DNA from: Thalassobaculum_A sp040219215
GTDB taxonomy: Bacteria > Pseudomonadota > Alphaproteobacteria > Thalassobaculales > Thalassobaculaceae
Reading direction: 5' to 3'
Assembly (NCBI RefSeq): GCF_040219215.1
Contig: NZ_JAVJSX010000025.1
Coordinates: forward strand, 186,001 to 250,000
DNA length: 64,000 bases
This document shows, in pieces, positions 59,335-64,000 of the stretch; positions within the stretch are counted from its first letter, which is position 1; each line of letters starts with the position of its first letter. The notes under the pieces were generated by a model. The model searched no databases, was not told the DNA's origin, and was given only the letters and a program-made list of their open reading frames with translations. The position numbers and the translations under genes were made by a program.

Positions 59335-61659
59335 TCAGCGTTCGATGATCTCGGGCGGCCGGTGGGCGGTGACCGCCGGGATGACACCGTCGACCCGCGC
59401 CACCTCCACCAGGCACGAATGCGCCGCCGGGCCCTGACCGAGGCGCGACGTGCCCCGATCACGGGTCAGGACGTTCGGGTTGCCGTGCTTCTCCAGTCCT
59501 TCGGTCTGGCCGGGGGTCTGCGGGTCGTACCAAGCGCCGGTCGACAGCTGGGCGATCCCCGGCATCACCGCGTCCGAGACGATCACCCCGGCAAGGCACG
59601 ACCCGCGGTCGTTCCACACCCGCACCACGTCACCCGACTTGATACCGCGGGGCGCCGCGTCGTCGGGATGAATGGTCATCGGCTCGCGGTCTGCAATCTT
59701 CGAGCCCATGCTGACCGAGCCCGGATCAAGCTGGCTGTGCAGGCGGGTGCGCGGCTGGTTCGACATAAGGTGCAGCGGGTAGGTCTGCGCCAGCTTGCCG
59801 CCCAGCCACTCGTCCGGCTCGCGCCACACCGGGTGGCCGGGGCAGTCGTCGTAGCCGAAGCCGTCGATCGTCTCGGAGAAGATCTCGATCTTGCCGGACG
59901 GGGTCGGCAGGGGGTTCGCGTCGGGATCGGTGCGGAAGGCTTCCAGCAGGATGGTCGGCTTGTCGGCCTCCGGCAGCTCGAACGTCTCCTGCTCCCAGAA
60001 CGTCTCAAAGTCGGGCAGTTCGAACCCGGCTTCGGCGGCGCGCTGGCGCGACTGGTCCCACAGATGGCGCAGCCAGTCCATCTCGTTGCGGCCTTCAGTG
60101 TAGCGTTCGGCGAAACCAAGGTTCCGCGCCAGTCCGCTGAAGATCTCGTAGTCCGGCCGGCTGTCGCCGACCCGCGGGATCGCCTGCTTCATCGCAACGC
60201 TGAGCGGTTCCCAATGGGTGATCGACAGGTCGTTGCGCTCCAGCGCGGTGGTCGAGGGGAACACGATGTCGGCGTGCCGGGCCATGCCGGTCCACCAGAT
60301 CTCGTTGACGATGATCGTCTCCGGTCGGCGGAACGCCTCGACCAGCTTGTGCAGGTCCTGGTGGTGATGGAACGGGTTGCCACCGGCCCAGTAGACCATC
60401 CGGATGTCCGGGTAGGTCAGGTCCTTGCCGTCGAATTGGAACGGCTGGCCCGGGTTCAGCAGCATGTCCGAGATCCGTGCGACCGGGATCACATCCTTGA
60501 CGTTGTTGATGCCCTGGGACACCGACGGCCAGTGGAAGAACTTGACGGGATTGCCGACACCGTTCTCCGAGCTGTAGCCGATCCCGAAGCCACCGCCCGG
60601 CGTGCCGATCTGGCCCAGCATGGCGGCCAGCACCACCGTCAGCCACACCGGCTGCTCGCCATACTCGGCGCGCTGCATCGACCAGGTGGCGTTGATCATG
60701 GTACGGCTGGACGCCATCCGACGCGTCAGGTCACGGATCGTATCGGCGGGAACCATGCTGATCTGCGCCGCCCACTCCGGGGTCTTCGGTTGGCCGTCGC
60801 TCTCGCCCATGACATAGGCGCGGAACCGTTCGAAGCCGACGGTGTACCGGTCCAGAAACGCATCGTCCTGAAGCTTCTCGGCGATCAGGGTATGGGCCAT
60901 CGCCAGCATCACCGCGGCATCGGACCCCGGGCGGATCGGGATCCACTCGGCGCCGAGGTCCGGCGGCATGTCGATGCGGATCGGGCTCAGATAGACCAGC
61001 TCGCAGCCGTTGTCGGCGCAGGCCTTCAGGCCGTGATAGCAGGTGTGCTGGCCGACCCCGCCCGACGTCACCTGGGCGTTCTTGACCGGCATTCCGCCGA
61101 ACGACACCAGCATCTCGCAATGCTCGGCCAGCACCGGCCAGGTGGTGTGGGTGTCCAGCAGCGGTTTGATCGGCCCGACCACATGCGGAAGGATCTGCTG
61201 GGCGGCTGCGTAGGAGTACGTCCCCTCATGCCGAACGTAACCGCCGATCTGGTTGAAGAAGCGGTGGATGTGCGAGTTGGCGTGGTGGAACCGTCCGGCA
61301 CTGGCCCAGCCGTAGGACCCGGCATAGAATGCGGTGTTGCCGTGGGTCTCCTTGATCCGCTTGATCTCGGCCGCCGCCATCTCCAGCGCCTCGTCCCATG
61401 GCACCGCCACGAACGGCTCGCGCCCACGCCCGGTTCGGTCGCTGTGTTCGCGCTTGTCCAGCCAGCCCTTGCGGATCATCGGCCGGCCGATCCGGCTCTC
61501 GTGCGTGACCGCCTCGACGATGCCCGGCCCGATGATCGCCGGTGCGGGGTCCTTGGCATAGTCGTGCACGGCGATCAGCCGGTCGCCCTCCACCTCCGCG
61601 TAATAGGTGCCCCAATGGGTCGACGTCGGGATCAGGCGGCGGTTGATGGCGGTGCTCAT
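59335..61659 (-). CDS. molybdopterin oxidoreductase, BisC/DMSO-reductase family
   Basis: Large molybdoenzyme of 774 aa, related to BisC (biotin sulfoxide reductase) and TMAO/DMSO reductases; catalyses an oxygen-atom transfer with a bis-MGD molybdenum site. Visible: SYGWASAGRFHHANSHIHRF (Ser as likely Mo ligand, region of the family), WAGGNPFHHHQDLHKLVEAF, and the C-terminal cofactor domain NDRGSCLAGVIVSDAVMPG. There is no Tat signal and no [4Fe-4S] Cys motif at the N-terminus, which fits BisC-type cytoplasmic enzymes. ATG 61659 overlaps the E1 homologue's stop by 4 bases. Confidence 0.9.
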   Translation of the reverse strand: MSTAINRRLIPTSTHWGTYYAEVEGDRLIAVHDYAKDPAPAIIGPGIVEAVTHESRIGRPMIRKGWLDKREHSDRTGRGREPFVAVPWDEALEMAAAEIKRIKETHGNTAFYAGSYGWASAGRFHHANSHIHRFFNQIGGYVRHEGTYSYAAAQQILPHVVGPIKPLLDTHTTWPVLAEHCEMLVSFGGMPVKNAQVTSGGVGQHTCYHGLKACADNGCELVYLSPIRIDMPPDLGAEWIPIRPGSDAAVMLAMAHTLIAEKLQDDAFLDRYTVGFERFRAYVMGESDGQPKTPEWAAQISMVPADTIRDLTRRMASSRTMINATWSMQRAEYGEQPVWLTVVLAAMLGQIGTPGGGFGIGYSSENGVGNPVKFFHWPSVSQGINNVKDVIPVARISDMLLNPGQPFQFDGKDLTYPDIRMVYWAGGNPFHHHQDLHKLVEAFRRPETIIVNEIWWTGMARHADIVFPSTTALERNDLSITHWEPLSVAMKQAIPRVGDSRPDYEIFSGLARNLGFAERYTEGRNEMDWLRHLWDQSRQRAAEAGFELPDFETFWEQETFELPEADKPTILLEAFRTDPDANPLPTPSGKIEIFSETIDGFGYDDCPGHPVWREPDEWLGGKLAQTYPLHLMSNQPRTRLHSQLDPGSVSMGSKIADREPMTIHPDDAAPRGIKSGDVVRVWNDRGSCLAGVIVSDAVMPGIAQLSTGAWYDPQTPGQTEGLEKHGNPNVLTRDRGTSRLGQGPAAHSCLVEVARVDGVIPAVTAHRPPEIIER

Positions 61660-64000
61660 GAAGCTCTCCTGCGGCGGGTCGCGACCGGCGCGAGTGCCGC
61701 GTCGAGAACCGCCGCGTGCTCGGCCTTGTGCCATGCGCCCCAACCAACCGCCGGCGACGGCGTTGCGGGACGCCCGCAATAGGTGGCACGGCTCTCCGAC
61801 CCGCGCAAGGAAGCCAGATTCGGCTCCATGAAGCGCCAGGCTCCCATGTTCTCGGGTTCTTCCTGGGCCCATATCAGTTCCGCCCCGGGGTGCCTCGCGA
61901 GGACCGCGCGCAGCTCGGCTTCCGGGAATGGATACAGCTCCTCGACCCGGATCAATGCGATGTCGTCCACGCCCCGCTCGCGTCGCGCCGGCACCAGGTC
62001 AAAGAACAACTTTCCCGCCACCAGCACCACCCGGCGAGCGCCCGCCGGGCAGTCGGCGTCATCGATCACCGGGCGGAACGCGGTGCCTGGCCCGAACTCG
62101 TCGAACGACGAGACGGCTTCGGCGTGCCGCAGGCCGGATTTCGGGGTCAGCGCGACCAGCGGAATCCGGTAGGGCCGCAGCATCTGGCGCCGCAGGGCGT
62201 GAAACAGATTGGCCGGGGACGCGCACGCCAGCACCGACAGGTTGCCGCCGGCGGCCAGTTGCAGGAACCGCTCCGGCCGCGCCGAGGAGTGCTCCGGCCC
62301 GCCACCCTCCATGCCGTGCGGCAACAGCAGCACCAGACCGGACTGGCGCAGCCACTTGTCGTCGCCGGAAGCAATGAACTGGTCGATTACCGCCTGCGCA
62401 CCGTTCACGAAATCGCCGAACTGCGCCTCCCAGGCGACCAGCATGTCGGGATCGGTGATGCTGAGACCGTATTCGAAAGCCAGGCAGGCCTCCTCGGTCA
62501 GCGGGCTGTCGGAAACGGTGAGCCTGGAGGGTGCCGATGCCAGCATCGCCAGCGGCGTGTGTTCCGCTCCACTCGTCTGGTCGAACACCACGGCGTGTCG
62601 CTGAGAGAAGGTGCCGCGCCGGCTGTCCTGCCCGGTCAGCCGAACGCCGTAGCCACCGTCCAGCAGGCTGGCGAACGCCAGTGCTTCGGCGGTGGCGAAG
62701 CCGATGCCGTCACCCTTTTCCAGGCTGTCGCTCCGCTCGCCCCATTGCCGGGCGATCTTGGCGTTCAGGTCGAAGCCGTCGGGCACCTGCACCGTCGCGG
62801 CACCGAGCCGCCGCAGCCGGTCGAGCGGCATCCCGGTCGGCTCCGCCGCGCCTTCGCCCCGCGGCTTCAGTCCGGACCAGCGATGGGTCAGCCGGTCGGC
62901 GGTGTTCGGCCGGTAGCCTTTGGCCGCATCATGCGCCTGGTCCAGTTCCGCCCAGTGCCGGTCCGCGATCGACTGCACGCCGTCCCGACCGATCACTCCC
63001 GCAGCCACACAGTCATCGGCGTAGGCGATCGGCGACGACGGCCGGGCAGCGATGTGCGTGTACCGGACCGGTTCGGTGAACATCGGCTCTTCGAGTTCGT
63101 TGTGGCCGCGCCGCCGATAGCCGACGACATCGACCACAATGTCGCGTCGGAACCGGGCGCGAAACGCCATGGCAATCCGGCCGGCCCGCACCACCTGGTC
63201 GACCGCATCGGCCTGCACGTGCAGGACCGGTGCGCCGATCGCCTTGGCCGCATCGCTGGGATGCCGCGAGGTGCGGCCGTGCTCGGGCTTCACCGTGAAG
63301 GCCAGCTGGTTGTTGGAGATCACGTGGACCGAACCTCCGACCGAGTAGGCCGGCAGAGCGGCCAGTTGCAGCATCTCACCCACCACGCCCTGGCCGGAGA
63401 ACGCACCGTCGGTGTGCAGCAGCATCGGCAGCACCTGGCCTTCGGGATCCGCCTGCCCCTTCGCGCGCAACAGGTCCTGCTTGGCCCGCGCCTTGCCCAG
63501 GGCGACCGCCGCGACGATCTCCACATGGCTCGGGTTCGACGGCATGGTGATCCGCAGCGTGCGACCACCGATGCTGCGTTCCGTCGAGATTCCCAGGTGA
63601 TAGGGCACGTCCGAGGACGCCGAGAGGCCTTTCGGCACCTGCGGCGTGCCCAGCAGTTCCGAGAACGCCGCGGTGAACGACTTGCCAACGATCCGGGTGA
63701 TCAGGGTGAGCCGGCCGCGGTGCATCGGCGCCATCACCACGTCGCGCACACCCGCCGATGCCGCGTCGGCCAGCATGGCCTCCCACATCGGCGCCATCGC
63801 CTCCAGCCCCTCGAGGCCGAACCGCTTGTTGGTCGGGAAGCGCTTGTTCATGAACTGCTCGACCGACTCGGCTGCCAGCATGCCGTCCAGGCGGGTCAGC
63901 CTTTCTTCGTCCGACGGGAATGCGAAGCGATCGCCTTCGATCGCCGCCACCAGCCAGTCGCGAGCCTCGACATCCTCCAGATGCACCACTTCGGCGGTGA
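61656..64000 (-). CDS. 2-oxoglutarate dehydrogenase E1-like protein, N-terminus cut by the window edge
   Basis: Thiamine-diphosphate-dependent dehydrogenase component homologous to SucA; the visible 781 residues are its C-terminal part. Motifs: HRGRLTLITRIVGK, HTDGAFSGQGVVGEM (ThDP/Mg site), GYRRRGHNELEEPMF, and LLPHGMEGGGPEHSSARPER. In the canonical enzyme GTFSHRH carries a His where this protein has Gln (GTFSQRH). The frame stays open to 64000. It is not followed by sucB/lpd; instead its stop overlaps the molybdoenzyme start by 4 bases, so it may be a paralogue with a different role. Confidence 0.88.
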   Translation of the reverse strand, partial: TAEVVHLEDVEARDWLVAAIEGDRFAFPSDEERLTRLDGMLAAESVEQFMNKRFPTNKRFGLEGLEAMAPMWEAMLADAASAGVRDVVMAPMHRGRLTLITRIVGKSFTAAFSELLGTPQVPKGLSASSDVPYHLGISTERSIGGRTLRITMPSNPSHVEIVAAVALGKARAKQDLLRAKGQADPEGQVLPMLLHTDGAFSGQGVVGEMLQLAALPAYSVGGSVHVISNNQLAFTVKPEHGRTSRHPSDAAKAIGAPVLHVQADAVDQVVRAGRIAMAFRARFRRDIVVDVVGYRRRGHNELEEPMFTEPVRYTHIAARPSSPIAYADDCVAAGVIGRDGVQSIADRHWAELDQAHDAAKGYRPNTADRLTHRWSGLKPRGEGAAEPTGMPLDRLRRLGAATVQVPDGFDLNAKIARQWGERSDSLEKGDGIGFATAEALAFASLLDGGYGVRLTGQDSRRGTFSQRHAVVFDQTSGAEHTPLAMLASAPSRLTVSDSPLTEEACLAFEYGLSITDPDMLVAWEAQFGDFVNGAQAVIDQFIASGDDKWLRQSGLVLLLPHGMEGGGPEHSSARPERFLQLAAGGNLSVLACASPANLFHALRRQMLRPYRIPLVALTPKSGLRHAEAVSSFDEFGPGTAFRPVIDDADCPAGARRVVLVAGKLFFDLVPARRERGVDDIALIRVEELYPFPEAELRAVLARHPGAELIWAQEEPENMGAWRFMEPNLASLRGSESRATYCGRPATPSPAVGWGAWHKAEHAAVLDAALAPVATRRRRAS

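Noticed and set aside
1..64000. CRISPR arrays, integrase, transposase or phage genes
   Set aside because: No regularly spaced repeats and no recombinase or phage structural gene were found; the inverted repeats noted are single hairpins.

Overview
This is 64 kb of GC-rich chromosomal DNA (about two thirds G+C by eye). It is densely coded, with about 55 intact or edge-cut genes and two gene remnants, and shows no rRNA, tRNA, prophage, insertion sequence or CRISPR array. The gene content points to a marine or soil alphaproteobacterium of Rhodospirillales type: a TctCBA tricarboxylate-type transporter, DctPQM and TAXI TRAP systems, BKACE, CaiB/BaiF CoA-transferase, a ligase-associated Lhr helicase with PdeM, and many acyl-CoA dehydrogenases. 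The taxonomic reading is inference from gene families only.

Layout. 1-5.7 kb: end of a multifunctional 3-hydroxyacyl-CoA dehydrogenase, two acyl-CoA dehydrogenases, then a sulfide-detoxification pair (CstB-like persulfide dioxygenase/rhodanese plus a DUF442 phosphatase-like protein). 5.7-12 kb: a small hypothetical, a mannitol dehydrogenase-family oxidoreductase, an M20 amidohydrolase, a LysR regulator divergent from a TauD-family dioxygenase, and purC. 12-25 kb: an uptake and CoA-ester block with tctA-tctB-tctC (minus strand) behind a GntR/FCD regulator, divergent from a CoA-transferase / crotonase / gamma-carbonic-anhydrase trio, a DctPQM TRAP system and a polar amino-acid ABC transporter. 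25-34 kb: DUF427, Lhr helicase, PuuE-like deacetylase, glutathione transferase, PdeM, photolyase and a metallophosphoesterase, i.e. a DNA-repair-flavoured neighbourhood. 34-46 kb: exporters of the DMT family, PaaH-like dehydrogenase, a glyoxalase remnant, 3-oxoadipyl-CoA-type thiolase, quinone-oxidoreductase-like protein, BKACE divergent from a TAXI-TRAP transporter, and an acyl-CoA dehydrogenase. 46-54 kb: gamma-glutamyltransferase plus a Gfo/Idh/MocA oxidoreductase, an MFS remnant, then a tightly overlapping minus-strand operon (cyclase, NDP-forming acyl-CoA synthetase, nitronate monooxygenase, histidine-phosphatase-like protein). 54-64 kb: a PAS protein, a tandem DMT pair, an alcohol dehydrogenase, and a minus-strand operon of a 2-oxoglutarate-dehydrogenase E1 homologue, a BisC-like molybdoenzyme, an SDR and a hotdog dehydratase.

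Taken together, the window encodes scavenging of organic acids, amino acids and modified carbon compounds, their activation to CoA esters and beta-oxidation-like breakdown. The most interesting features are the E1/molybdoenzyme/SDR/dehydratase operon, the Cai-like trio beside a TRAP system, the BKACE/TAXI pair with a shared palindrome, and strong hairpins placed directly after two binding-protein genes. No single locus is clearly a wholly new system; the novelty candidates are unusual gene combinations that need comparative checking.
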